Assembly (NCBI GenBank): GCA_036388855.1
Contig: DASVRA010000011.1
Span: forward strand, 1-64,000
Source: DASVRA01 sp036388855
GTDB taxonomy: Bacteria; Pseudomonadota; Alphaproteobacteria; Caulobacterales; Caulobacteraceae
Direction: 5' to 3'
DNA length: 64,000 nucleotides
In this document: positions 48,623 to 57,731 of the stretch, in pieces
How the letters are laid out: each line of letters opens with the position of its first letter
Position numbering within the stretch: position 1 is the stretch's first letter
Made by a program: the position numbers and the translations under genes
The notes under the pieces: generated by a model
Databases searched by the model: none
What the model saw: the letters and a program-made list of their open reading frames with translations, nothing else
What the model was told of the DNA's origin: nothing

Positions 48623-49630
48623 TCAGATGAACTTGCCGAGCTGCAGGGCGGTATCGGCCATCTTGGTCGAGAAGGCCCATTCGTTGTCGTACCAGCTCAG
48701 CACACGGGCCAGCTTGCCTTCGATCACCTGGGTCTGGGGCAGGGCGACGTTCGACGTGGTGGCGGTGTGGTTGAAGTCGCTGGAGACCAGCGGCTCGGTC
48801 CAAACCGCGAGGGTGCCCTTCATCGGCCCCTCGGCGGCGGCGCGCATGGCCTCGTTGATCTCGTCCTTGGAGACGTCGCGCGAGGGCGTGAACACCAGGT
48901 CGACCACCGAGACGTTCGGCGTGGGCACGCGGATCGAGGAGCCGTCGAGCTTGCCCGCAAGTTCGGGCAGCACCAGGCCCACGGCCTTGGCCGCGCCGGT
49001 GGAGGTGGGGATCATGTTCTGGGCCGCGGCGCGGGCGCGGTAGAGGTCCTTGTGCAGCTGGTCGAGCGAGGGCTGGTCGTTGGTGTAGCTGTGCACCGTC
49101 GTCATGTAGCCGCGCTCGATGCCGCAGAGTTCGTGCAGCACCTTGGCCACCGGCGCCAGGCAGTTGGTGGTGCACGACGCGTTGGAGATAATGTCGTCCT
49201 CGGCGGTGATGCTGTCGTGGTTGACGCCGAAGACGATGGTCTTGGACACCCCGTCCGCCGGCGCCGAAATCAGCACCTTCTTGGCCCCGGCCTCGATGTG
49301 CGCCCGCGCCTTGTCGGCGGAGGTGAAGATGCCGGTGCATTCCAGCGCGATGTCGACGCCGAGGTCGCGGTGCGGCAGTTCGGCCGGGTTGCGCACCGCC
49401 GTGCACCTGATCCGGCCCAGGCCGATGTCGATCCAATCCTCGCCCGCGTCTACGTTGCCGGGGAAGCGGCCGTGGGTGGTGTCGTAGCGGAGCAGGTGGG
49501 CGTTGGTGGCCACCGGCCCCAGGTCATTGATCGCCACCACCTCGATGTCGCGCCGCCCGTGCTCGAAGATCGAGCGCAGCACCAGCCGGCCGATGCGGCC
49601 GAACCCGTTGATCGCGACTCTCAGGGCCAT
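48623..49630 (-). CDS. gap: Glyceraldehyde-3-phosphate dehydrogenase
   Basis: A 335-residue NAD-dependent glycolytic dehydrogenase. The Rossmann motif INGFGRIGRLVLRS starts at residue 7. SNASCTTNCLAPVAKVL carries the catalytic Cys. The substrate-site motifs RAAAQNMIPTSTGAAKA and SSIRVPTPNVSVVDL are typical, and WYDNEWAFSTKMADTA lies near the C-terminus. An Asp at the end of the second strand (VVAINDLG) favours NAD. It is the first gene of the leftward glycolytic operon gap, unknown gene, pgk, fba, nudC. Confidence 0.95.
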   Translation of the reverse strand: MALRVAINGFGRIGRLVLRSIFEHGRRDIEVVAINDLGPVATNAHLLRYDTTHGRFPGNVDAGEDWIDIGLGRIRCTAVRNPAELPHRDLGVDIALECTGIFTSADKARAHIEAGAKKVLISAPADGVSKTIVFGVNHDSITAEDDIISNASCTTNCLAPVAKVLHELCGIERGYMTTVHSYTNDQPSLDQLHKDLYRARAAAQNMIPTSTGAAKAVGLVLPELAGKLDGSSIRVPTPNVSVVDLVFTPSRDVSKDEINEAMRAAAEGPMKGTLAVWTEPLVSSDFNHTATTSNVALPQTQVIEGKLARVLSWYDNEWAFSTKMADTALQLGKFI

Positions 49631-49713
49631 GCCGTCAATCTCCCAATGGCGAAGCCGCCCGGCGCTGGCGCGGGGCGGCTGAAGGCTGCGTATCCGTGTG
49701 CGGCAGGGATGTC

Positions 49714-49728
49714 GCGGCGTGACGCCGC
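49714..49728. promoter_or_regulatory. Palindrome near the gap promoter region
   Basis: GCGGCGT and ACGCCGC form a perfect 7-1-7 palindrome. On the minus strand a TTGACA (49736 down to 49731) lies two bases upstream of it and could serve as the -35 element for gap. The location would suit a repressor, but no clear -10 is present. Confidence 0.3.
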
Positions 49729-49734
49729 AGTGTC

Positions 49735-49752
49735 AACCCTGCCGCCAGGGTT
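49735..49752 (-). terminator. Short hairpin directly after phaC
   Basis: AACCCTG pairs with CAGGGTT around a four-base loop, a 7-bp stem lying 2 nt after the phaC stop codon. It lacks a T-run and may act as a weak terminator or as an mRNA 3'-end structure. Confidence 0.35.
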
Positions 49753-49754
49753 CG

Positions 49755-51542
49755 TCAGTGGCGGACCCGGACGTAGGAGCCGGGGGCAGCTTCGAGCGCC
49801 GGGAGCTTGCCGTCGCCCGGCGTGCGGGCGGGAACCTGCTCCTGGCCTTCGGTCGCCCAGGCGCGCCAGAAGGGCCACCAGGAGCCGTCGTGGCGCTCGG
49901 CCCCGGCCATCCAATCGTCGGGGCTCGCCGGCTTCTCTGGGTTGGTCCAGTAGCCGTGCTTGCCCGCCGCCGGGGGGTTGATCACGCCGGCGTTGTGGCC
50001 CGAACCCCCGAGCGTGAAGGTCACCGGACCGCCGAACATCTGGAGGCCCTTGTAGGTCGCCTGCCAGCCGGACACGTGGTCCTCCTTCATCGAGATGAAG
50101 TGGATCGGCGTCTTCACTTTCTTCAAATCGATCGGCTTACCGTCGATGGTCACCCCGCCGGGCCGCGACAGCCCGTTTCCGCGCACCACGTCCTTGAGGT
50201 AGCTGTTCAGCAGGCCCTCGGGCATGCGCGCGGCGTCGTCGAACCAGAACAGCAGGTCCGAGGCCGGCGACTGCTCGCCCATCAGGTAGTGCTGCACGAA
50301 CGGCCCCCAGATCAGGTCGTTCGACCGCACCACGCTGAACAGCTTGGCCAAATCCTTGGCCTCGACGTAGCCCTTGCCCGACAGGTAGCGGGCGAAGGCC
50401 TCGGTCTCCCGCTCGCCCATGAACCCCGACCATTCGCCGAGCGCGGTGAAGTCGATCAGCGCCCCGATCAGCGTCGCGCTGGCCACGCGGTCATCCTCGC
50501 CGATCGCCTGCAAATAACCCAGGCTGATCGCCAGCAGTGTCCCGCCCATGCAGAAGCTGGTGACGTCCACCGCCCGCTCGCCGGTCGCCTGCTCGATCGC
50601 GCGCAGCGCCTCGACCACGCCCTCCTTGACGAAGGCGGTCAGGTCTTTTTCCCGGTGCGCCTCGTCCGGGTTGGCCCAGGAGATCACGAACACCGTCTGC
50701 CCCTGGTCCACCAGCCACTTCAGCAGGCTGGAGCGCGGCTGCAGGTCGAACAGGTAATACTTGTTGACCATCGGCGGCACCATCAGCACCGGCCGCCGCG
50801 CCACCGTCTCGGTGGTGGGGCTGTACTGGATCAGCTCCATCAGATCGTTGCGGAACACCACCGCGCCGGGCGTCGCCGCGATGGTCTTGCCGATCTCGAA
50901 GCTCTCGGCCGGGCGGCGCTGCACCAGGCCGTGGCCCCCGGCGGCGTCCTCCAGCGCGTAGGCCGCGCCCTGGAGCAGGTTGACCCCGCCGGTCTCCAGC
51001 GTCTTGCGCACCACAGCAGGGTTTGTGGCGGCGAAGTTGGTCGGGCTGATCGCAGCGATGAACTGGCGAATCAGGAAGGAGGCGCGCACGCGCGTGTCCT
51101 CGTCCAACCCTTCAGCTCCGTCCACCAGCTGTTGCAGCCGCTCGGCGGTGACCAGGTAGGACTGGCGCAGGAAGTCGAAGCCGGGCTGGTCCCAGCCGGA
51201 GTCCTTGAAGCGGCGGTCGCCCTTGGCGGGCTGCACGGCCGGGGCGATCTCCTCGCCCATCGCGCGGCGAGCGGTGTTCTCGGCCACCTCGCCAAAGGCG
51301 CGCCAGGTCTCCGCCTGGGCCTGCGCCAGCTTCAGCGGGTTCGACCACAAAGCCAGACCGAAGTCGGTCATGGTCTTCAGCGCGGCGGACGGGTCATAAG
51401 GCGCCTCGGCCGGCTTCAGCGCGCGCTCGGCCAAGCCCCGCTGCACGGCGGCGGCGTTCTCGACGATCTCGGCCATCGCCTTGCCGGCGGCGATGAAGTC
51501 GGGCGCCTGGGGTGCGGTGTTCCAGAGTTCGGTTTTGGTCAT
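49755..51542 (-). CDS. phaC: Class I poly(3-hydroxyalkanoate) synthase
   Basis: PhaC polymerises 3-hydroxyacyl-CoA into storage polyester granules. The length of 595 residues fits class I. The lipase-like box with the catalytic Cys is TSFCMGGTLLA. The catalytic Asp and His lie in the KEDHVSGW and GGSGHNAGVINPP segments. The N-terminal half contains the family motifs GWDQPGFDFLRQSYL and VPPMVNKYYLFDLQP. The start ATG at 51542 has an AAGGAGG ribosome site that lies immediately after the stop of the 59-codon upstream gene, so the two are coupled. No phaA or phaB is adjacent. Confidence 0.93.
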   Translation of the reverse strand: MTKTELWNTAPQAPDFIAAGKAMAEIVENAAAVQRGLAERALKPAEAPYDPSAALKTMTDFGLALWSNPLKLAQAQAETWRAFGEVAENTARRAMGEEIAPAVQPAKGDRRFKDSGWDQPGFDFLRQSYLVTAERLQQLVDGAEGLDEDTRVRASFLIRQFIAAISPTNFAATNPAVVRKTLETGGVNLLQGAAYALEDAAGGHGLVQRRPAESFEIGKTIAATPGAVVFRNDLMELIQYSPTTETVARRPVLMVPPMVNKYYLFDLQPRSSLLKWLVDQGQTVFVISWANPDEAHREKDLTAFVKEGVVEALRAIEQATGERAVDVTSFCMGGTLLAISLGYLQAIGEDDRVASATLIGALIDFTALGEWSGFMGERETEAFARYLSGKGYVEAKDLAKLFSVVRSNDLIWGPFVQHYLMGEQSPASDLLFWFDDAARMPEGLLNSYLKDVVRGNGLSRPGGVTIDGKPIDLKKVKTPIHFISMKEDHVSGWQATYKGLQMFGGPVTFTLGGSGHNAGVINPPAAGKHGYWTNPEKPASPDDWMAGAERHDGSWWPFWRAWATEGQEQVPARTPGDGKLPALEAAPGSYVRVRH

Positions 51543-51552
51543 GGGGCCTCCT

Positions 51553-51732
51553 TCAGGCGGCCAGCAGGGCGTCCAGCGCGGCGCACGGGCGCGGCGACAC
51601 ATAGAGGAACGCGAGAAGGCGCGAAGGGTCGCTTTGGGCCAGCTCCAGCGCTGGGTCGGCGGCTTCCACCACGGGGGCCGCGGCGGCTTGCGAAACAGTG
51701 ATGTTGATCGGCAGTTCGGCGTCGAAGGGCAT
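51553..51732 (-). CDS. Small protein coupled to phaC (59 aa)
   Basis: A 59-residue gene ends 10 nt before the phaC start. The sequence begins MPFDAELPINITVSQAAAAP, then has an Ala/Glu helix and ends FLYVSPRPCAALDALLAA. The AGAGG ribosome site lies 8 nt before its ATG, and its stop forms TGAAGGAGG, so the phaC ribosome site begins inside the stop. Codon use fits the genome. It contains no TM helix and one Cys. It may be a granule-associated or regulatory peptide, or a leader whose translation opens the phaC ribosome site. Confidence 0.6.
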   Translation of the reverse strand: MPFDAELPINITVSQAAAAPVVEAADPALELAQSDPSRLLAFLYVSPRPCAALDALLAA

Positions 51733-51755
51733 GGCGGGACCTCTTGAGTGAGACG

Positions 51756-51778
51756 GTTATACCGTGCGCGGACGCCAA
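51756..51778 (-). promoter_or_regulatory. Sigma-73-type promoter for the phaC operon
   Basis: Read leftwards, TTGGCG (51778-51773) is followed after 9 nt by GGTATAAC (51763-51756), close to the Caulobacter TTGACGS / GCTANAWC pattern with one mismatch in each box. It lies about 25 nt ahead of the 59-codon gene. Confidence 0.4.
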
Positions 51779-51789
51779 AATCCACGCGT

Positions 51790-51818
51790 GTATTCGCAGA
51801 GCGGCTGTGCAAGAATAC
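51790..51818. promoter_or_regulatory. Inverted repeat at the phaC/LysR divergent region
   Basis: GTATTC (51790-51795) and GAATAC (51813-51818) form an inverted repeat with a 17-nt spacer. It ends just before the LysR start codon at 51823, and the phaC promoter lies on its other side, as expected of a LysR-type regulator that controls itself and its divergent neighbour. Confidence 0.4.
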
Positions 51819-51822
51819 CCAT

Positions 51823-52722
51823 ATGGCCGACTTCGACTGGGACGCGCTGAAGACCTTCCTCGCCGTCGCCCGCACCGGCCGCCTGACCGCCGCCGCCCAG
51901 CGCCTGGGCGCCGACCACACCACCGTCTCGCGCCGCATCGCCGGGCTGGAGGCGGCGCTGAAGGCGGCGCTGTTCCACAGGGCGCCGACCGGCTACACCC
52001 TAACCGCCCACGGCGAGCGCCTGCTGCCCATCGCCGAGTCTATGGAGACCCTGTCGCTGTCCGCACAGGGCGAGGTCGGCGAGGCCGACCTGTCGCTCTC
52101 CGGGGCCGTGCGTATCGGCGCACCCGAAGGTTTCGGCAGCTACTTCCTGGCCCCCCGGCTAGGCGCTTTCGCCGACGCCCACCCCCAGCTGAAGGTCGAA
52201 CTGGTCGCCATCGCCGGGCTGTTCAGCCTGTCCAAGCGCGAGGCCGACATTGCCATCCACCTGAGCGCCCCGCGCGAAGGGCGCCTGGTTGCGCGCAAGC
52301 TCACCGAATACCGCCTCGGCCTCTACGCCTCTCCCGCCTACCTCGCGTCCGCGCCGCCGCTGGAGCGCCGCGCCGATCTGCCCGCCCACCGCTTCATCGG
52401 CTACATCGAGGACCTGCTGCAGAGCCCGGAACTCGACTACCTGCGCCAGGGCGAGATCCCCATCGACGCGCAGATCAAGTCCAGCAACCTGATCGCGCAG
52501 CTTGGGGCCGCGCGTGCTGGCGCAGGCTTGTGCGTCCTGCCCCACTTCATCGCCGGAGCCGACCTGCGCCTCATGCGTGTGCTGCCCGACCAGGTGAGTC
52601 TGGAGCGGGCCTTTTGGCTGGTGATCCACGCGGACCTGAAAGGCCTCGCCCGGGTCCGCGAGACCGCCGATTTCATTGTCGAGCAGGTGGCGGCCCAGCG
52701 GCGGCTGTTCCTCGGGGATTGA
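51823..52722 (+). CDS. LysR family regulator
   Basis: A 299-residue regulator. Residues about 1-65 form the winged HTH (LKTFLAVARTGRLTAAAQRL, TTVSRRIAGLEAALKAALFHR), with GYTLTAHGERLLPIAE as the linker helix start. The rest is a periplasmic-binding-protein-like effector domain (VRIGAPEGFGSYFLAPRL). Its ligand is not evident. The start at 51823 matches the family. It is divergent from the phaC operon, with an inverted repeat between them, so it is a candidate regulator of polyhydroxyalkanoate synthesis. Confidence 0.9.
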   Translation: MADFDWDALKTFLAVARTGRLTAAAQRLGADHTTVSRRIAGLEAALKAALFHRAPTGYTLTAHGERLLPIAESMETLSLSAQGEVGEADLSLSGAVRIGAPEGFGSYFLAPRLGAFADAHPQLKVELVAIAGLFSLSKREADIAIHLSAPREGRLVARKLTEYRLGLYASPAYLASAPPLERRADLPAHRFIGYIEDLLQSPELDYLRQGEIPIDAQIKSSNLIAQLGAARAGAGLCVLPHFIAGADLRLMRVLPDQVSLERAFWLVIHADLKGLARVRETADFIVEQVAAQRRLFLGD

Positions 52723-52776
52723 GCGCCGGCCCCGAGCTTGAACCTAAGCCGGAGCGTAGCTAACTCGCCCGCCTCC

Positions 52777-54387
52777 ATGGCCAATCCACACATCGAGCGC
52801 GAGGCGGCGAGGCGGCGCACCTTCGCCATCATTTCGCACCCCGACGCCGGCAAGACCACGCTGACCGAGAACCTGCTGCTGGCCGGCGGCGCAATCCGCG
52901 CGGCGGGGCAGGTCCGCGCGCGCGGCGAGAACCGGCGCACGCGCTCGGACTGGATGAAGATCGAGCGCGAACGGGGGATCTCGGTTTCCGCCAGCGTGAT
53001 GACCTTCGACCACGCCGGGCTGATGTTCAACCTGCTCGACACCCCGGGACACGAGGATTTCTCCGAGGACACCTACCGCACGCTGACGGCCGCCGACGCG
53101 GCGGTGATGGTGCTGGACGCCGCCAAGGGGATCGAGCCGCAGACGCTGAAGCTGTTCGAGGTCTGCCGCCTGCGCGACATCCCGATCCTGACCTTCATCA
53201 ACAAGATGGATCGCGAAGCCCAGGACCCGATCGAGCTGCTCGACGAGATCGCCTCCAAGCTCGCGCTTGACCCAGCGCCGCTCTACTGGCCGGCCGGCTC
53301 GGGGCGACAGTTCAAGGGCATGGTCGAACTCCAGACGGGCCGCTTCCTCCCCTTCGCCCACCGCACCGGCGGATCGACGGGACCCGACGAGGGTCACCCC
53401 GAGGCTGTTGCGCTCAAAGGCAACGCGGTGGTCCAGTTCCTGGACGAGGCGGAGCAGGCGGATCTCGAAGAGTCCGCCGAGCTGGTCCAGCACGGCTATC
53501 CCGCCTTCGAGCGCCGGTCGTTCCTCGAAGGCCACATGACCCCGGTCTTCTTCGGCTCGGCGCTCCGCCACTTCGGCGTCGACCAACTGCTGGGCGGGCT
53601 CGGCGGCCACGCGCCAGCGCCCAAACCGGCAAAGGCGGAGCGCGCCGGAGCCGAAGCCTGTATCGAACCGGGCGCGGACGAGGTCTCCGGCTTCGTGTTC
53701 AAGGTCCAGGCGAACATGGACCCCAACCACCGCGACCGCATCGCCATGCTGCGGCTGGCCTCGGGCGAGTTCCGGCGCGGCATGAAACTGAAGGTGCAGA
53801 ACACGGGGCGGCAGCTGTCGGTGAACGCGCCAATCATGTTTTTCGCTTCGGACCGGGAGCTGGCGCAGGACGCCTTCGCCGGTGACGTGATCGGCATTCC
53901 CAACCACGGCGTCCTGCGGGTGGGCGACAGCCTGTCGGAGAGCGGCCTCTACCGCTTCGCCGGCCTGCCCAACTTCGCCCCCGAAATCCTCCAGCGCGTG
54001 CGGGTCAAGGATCCGCTCAAAGCCAAGCACCTGAAGAAGGCGCTGGAGGGCCTGGGCGAGGAAGGTGTGACCCAGCTGTTCCGCCCGCTGATCGGCTCCG
54101 ATTTCATCGTCGGCGCCGTGGGGCAGCTGCAGTTCGAGGTGATGGCCGACCGGCTGGCCAACGAATACGCGCTGGAGGTGATCTTCGAACCCGCCCCCTA
54201 CGCCGAAGCCCGCTGGCTCGGTGGCGACCCGGCCGCGATCGAGGACTTCGCGGGCAAGCACCGCACGGCGATTGCCGAGGACATCGACTCCGCCCCGGTG
54301 TTCCTGGCCAAGTCCGCCTGGGAGACCGGCTACGTCGCCGAGCGGTATCCCAAGGTGGCGTTCCTGCGCACCCGCGAGCGGGGCTGA
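52777..54387 (+). CDS. prfC: Peptide chain release factor 3
   Basis: A 536-residue translational GTPase that removes RF1/RF2 from the ribosome after peptide release. G-domain motifs are SHPDAGKTTLTENLL (P-loop), RERGISVSASVM (switch I), LLDTPGHEDFSEDTYR (switch II) and FINKMDREA. Domains II and III follow, with FVFKVQANMDPNHRDRIA, and the C-terminus has the usual FLRTRERG end. The start at 52777 is the family start; the gene lies 54 nt after the LysR gene in the same direction. Confidence 0.93.
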   Translation: MANPHIEREAARRRTFAIISHPDAGKTTLTENLLLAGGAIRAAGQVRARGENRRTRSDWMKIERERGISVSASVMTFDHAGLMFNLLDTPGHEDFSEDTYRTLTAADAAVMVLDAAKGIEPQTLKLFEVCRLRDIPILTFINKMDREAQDPIELLDEIASKLALDPAPLYWPAGSGRQFKGMVELQTGRFLPFAHRTGGSTGPDEGHPEAVALKGNAVVQFLDEAEQADLEESAELVQHGYPAFERRSFLEGHMTPVFFGSALRHFGVDQLLGGLGGHAPAPKPAKAERAGAEACIEPGADEVSGFVFKVQANMDPNHRDRIAMLRLASGEFRRGMKLKVQNTGRQLSVNAPIMFFASDRELAQDAFAGDVIGIPNHGVLRVGDSLSESGLYRFAGLPNFAPEILQRVRVKDPLKAKHLKKALEGLGEEGVTQLFRPLIGSDFIVGAVGQLQFEVMADRLANEYALEVIFEPAPYAEARWLGGDPAAIEDFAGKHRTAIAEDIDSAPVFLAKSAWETGYVAERYPKVAFLRTRERG

Positions 54388-54406
54388 GGGCATCCGCCGC
54401 GCCTGA

Positions 54407-56652
54407 TCACTGGAAGTGCGCCTTGACGTAGTCGGTGATCGAGCCGCCCGAGAGTTCGGCGGTTGAATTGGCCCCCCGGACGTAGAACCTCTGCACCCCG
54501 CCGTCCTTGACGAACGCCGGCTTGGGGCCGCGTTCGCAGCGCACCACCAGGATGCGCTCCGCGTCCTGGTCCTCGAAGTGGGGGTGGACGTAGGGGAGGA
54601 ACACCTCCCCGATGCGGTCACGGATCAGGTTGACCAGGTGAAGGCTCATCTTGTCTTCGCTCTCGAACGCGTCGGCGGCGAGCCCGAGCACCTGTCCGCC
54701 GTCCGAAACGCCGATGATCAACGCCCCGCCTTGGGCGTTGAGGAAGCCCGCGATCGTCTTCAGCGCCGCCAGGTGCATCTTCTCGTCAGTCTGGCCGGTG
54801 TGGAGGTTGGTGCGCAGCGTCGACTTGAACTCCACGCCGCCGCTTTCACCCGCTGCGATCAGCGCGCTCACCGACACTGGCGCGGGGGCGGGGTCCTCGC
54901 CCCTTCCGGTCAGGTCTTCGTAGGCGCGGCGGATGACCTGGGCCATGCGCAGCCGGCGCGCCTTCAGGAACTCGGGGTAGGACAGCTCCCACCAGTGCTC
55001 CGGCAGGGCGTGCCAGAAGCGCGACCTTTCTCGCTCCGCCGGCGACATCGCCGCTTCAAGCGCGGGCGCGTAGTCGGCGGGCGCCTGGTCGCTGATGTGG
55101 AGGTTGTCCGGCCACTCCAGGACGGCGAAGTTGGCGATCTGGTTGACCTCTCGCACCTCGCTGACGCCGAGCTTGGCGAGATAGGCCTTGGGAAACAGGT
55201 GGTGCTGCTCGAACGCGGCGCGTGATCCCTTGACGGCGGGATCGACCATGTCGCCGATCTTCAGCGGGCTATAGAGGGCGCGCGCGCCTAGCTTGATCAA
55301 GGCCGCCTGGTAGGCGGAGCGCGAGGGGCTGCGGGCCGCCGAGGTGGCCAGCGCCGATGGCAGGGAGATTTCCCAGTAGTCCTTGGTCAGCACCGTCCCG
55401 CACATTCCGCGCAGCTTCTGCAGGAAAGCGGCGCCGGTGGTGACGCCGCGCAACTGGGCGATGTCGAACTCGAAGATGGTCTCGGGCGAGCTGGTGTATC
55501 TCCCGGTGAGCGAGCACATGAAGAAGAACTCGGCGATCCCCTGGCGGATCTCCTGCTTGGGCAGGCCGTAGTCGCAGATGCCGATCAGGTAGAGCACGTA
55601 GGAATAGATCACCGCCGTATCGGAGGTGATCATGCCTTCGTGCCGGTAGCCCGCGAGCTGCAGCGCGCTGAGGAAGTGGTGCCAGTTCGACAGGTTGAGC
55701 GCGCGCTCCTGAGCCGATTTCAGGATGGCGAACTGCGACTCGCGCTTCTGCGGATCGACCTCTCCGGTCGCGGCGTCCCGGCCGCGCAGCACGCTGTAGA
55801 CGTTCTGCAGGCGGGCCCGCTTGAGGCCGAGCCCGACGCCCACGCGCAGCATCTGGTCCGGCGAGGGGCGGATGAAATGATTGTAGGGCGACGCGCCGCC
55901 CGCGCCCGGTCTGGCGGCTTCGCGGGCGAAGCGCTCCAGCTCGGCCCGGCCCTGGTCCCAGAAGACCGACATCAGGGTCATGATGAAGTCGGCCTGGTTC
56001 AGTTTCTTGCCTTCGCCGTTGATCCTGACGAAGACTTCGGCCACCGCCTCCGGGTCCACGGAAGAGGACAGCGTCAGGGCGGTGAAGCTGTACTGCAGCA
56101 GGCTGTGGAGGTGGCTGATGGCGTCCAGCGCCGCCTCCTCCTCGTCCTCGGTGAGGTCCGGCCGGACGCCCTTCAGCTCCTTGATGTAGCTCCGCCGAAC
56201 TGGAAGAGCTTGGTCTCCGGATGCCACAGGACCGAGATGTCGGGGATGTAGGTCTTGTCCTTGGCGACCGAGGCGTCGTGCACGTCGAACCGCCTGGCCA
56301 GCGGATTGAAGGCGATGCGGATGCGTTCCTTTCGGAAATTGGCCCGCAGCACCTCCTTGGCCCGGGTGACGGCGTAGAGGGAAGTGAGGCGCTGCTGGCC
56401 GTCGACGATGGCCAGTGAAGACGCCTTCTGCCCCGCATTGGCGCCGATCGCGCGCAGGGTGGCGTCCGCGCCGGTCTCCCAGAACAGCAGGTAGCCGGCC
56501 GGATAGCCGCGATAGAGGGAGTCGAACAGGTTGCGGACATTGACGTTGGGCCAGACGAAGGGCCGCTGAATCTCCGGCAGGCCGATCTTGCCGCTGTCGA
56601 TATCCTCCACCAGCGAGGTCAAGGGATAGGCGGTGGTGGTGAACAGGGCCAC
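54407..56652 (-). pseudogene. Frameshifted GmrSD-like DUF262 / HNH / AlbA_2 fusion
   Basis: The reading frame is broken once. The N-terminal piece (56652-56173) starts at a GTG with AGGA upstream and matches DUF262: ALFTTTAYPLTSLVEDID, LPEIQRPFVWPNV, YLLFWETGA and the key IVDGQQRLTSLYA. The frame continues one base back near 56191 (GGCGGAGC), where SYIKELKGVRPDLTEDE resumes and runs to 54407. This second piece holds helical spacer, an HNH-like FEQHHLFPKAYLA and NFAVLEWPDNLHIS region, and a C-terminal AlbA_2 domain (VEFKSTLRTN, IAGFLNAQGGALIIGVSDGG). GmrSD-type proteins restrict modified phage DNA. A missing base, sequencing error or true inactivation are all possible; no classic slippery site is seen. 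Confidence 0.75.
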
Positions 56653-56806
56653 GGAGCGTCCTGAAAATTGCAACGGTTCGGCGAGCATGGCCGGTCTGGT
56701 CGCTTCGCCGCAAGAGCTTAACCTATCCCCTGAGCGGCAGCCGACGGTGCAAGCGTCGCTATGAACCTCGGCCCCTCCTGGCCGTTCAGGCCGGACGGAG
56801 GCGGGC

Positions 56807-57730
56807 GTGAGCGATATCCTCGACGCGGTGATCATCGGCGCCGGCCCCGGCGGCCTTTCCGGCGCCATCTACCTCGCTCGGTTCCAGCGGCGCTTCCTGG
56901 TGATCGACTCGGGCGAGAGCCGGCTCGACTGGATTCCCTGCACCCACAACCACCCTGGCTTCCCCGATGGCGTCGAAGGCCCGGTGCTGCGTGGACGCAT
57001 CCGCGAGCAGGCTGAGCGCTACGGCGCGCGGATCAGGCCCGGCCGTGTGGTGCGACTGGCCGGTGGGGACTGGAACTTCGAGTTGGCGCTGGAGGACGGG
57101 GAGACGTTGCGCGCCCGCAAGGTGCTGCTTGCCACCGGCGTTATCGACAACGAACCGGCCATCGAGGGTTTCCGCGAGGCGGTGCGACACACACAGATCC
57201 GCATCTGCCCGATCTGCGACGCCTACGAGGCGCGCGGAAAAGCCATCGGCATCGTCGGCAATTCGGCCAAGGGCGCGCGCGAGGCGCTTTTCCTGCGGGG
57301 ATACTCCGACAAGGTGACGCTCATCCACGTTGGCGCCGCCGAGACCTTGCCCGATCGGGAGCGGCGGGAGATCGCCGAAGCGGGCGTCGAGCTGATCGTG
57401 ACGCCGATCGAGGGGCTGCTGATCGGCGAGGACGAGATCGCGGCGCTGGATTTCGGCTCGGGCGGCGTGCGGCGGTTCGACACCCTCTATTCCGCGCTCG
57501 GCACGACGCCGCGGGGCCAGCTGGCCGAGCAGATCGGCGCGCTCACCGATCCCGGCGGCTGTCTGCAGGTCAACGATCATCAGGAAACCGCCGTCCCCGG
57601 CTTGTATGCGGCGGGCGACCTGGTGCGCGGCTTAAACCAGATCAGCGTGGCCCAAGGCGAGGCTGCGATCGCGGCGACCGACATCCACAACAAGCTGAGG
57701 CAGGCGGGCCTCGCCCAACAGGCCCCCTAA
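56807..57730 (+). CDS. Thioredoxin-reductase-like FAD/NAD(P) oxidoreductase
   Basis: A 307-residue flavoprotein with a GTG start. The FAD motif VIIGAGPGGLSGAIYLAR is at residues 8-25, and the NAD(P) motif GIVGNSAKGAREALFLRG lies near residue 145. A CPICDAY motif sits where thioredoxin reductases carry their redox CxxC, and the C-terminal FAD motif GLYAAGDLVRGLNQI is intact. It probably reduces a thioredoxin-like or small disulfide partner, though the ThxR name is not certain; no thioredoxin gene is adjacent. It stands opposite the GmrSD-like gene. Confidence 0.85.
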   Translation: MSDILDAVIIGAGPGGLSGAIYLARFQRRFLVIDSGESRLDWIPCTHNHPGFPDGVEGPVLRGRIREQAERYGARIRPGRVVRLAGGDWNFELALEDGETLRARKVLLATGVIDNEPAIEGFREAVRHTQIRICPICDAYEARGKAIGIVGNSAKGAREALFLRGYSDKVTLIHVGAAETLPDRERREIAEAGVELIVTPIEGLLIGEDEIAALDFGSGGVRRFDTLYSALGTTPRGQLAEQIGALTDPGGCLQVNDHQETAVPGLYAAGDLVRGLNQISVAQGEAAIAATDIHNKLRQAGLAQQAP

Positions 57731-57731
57731 C

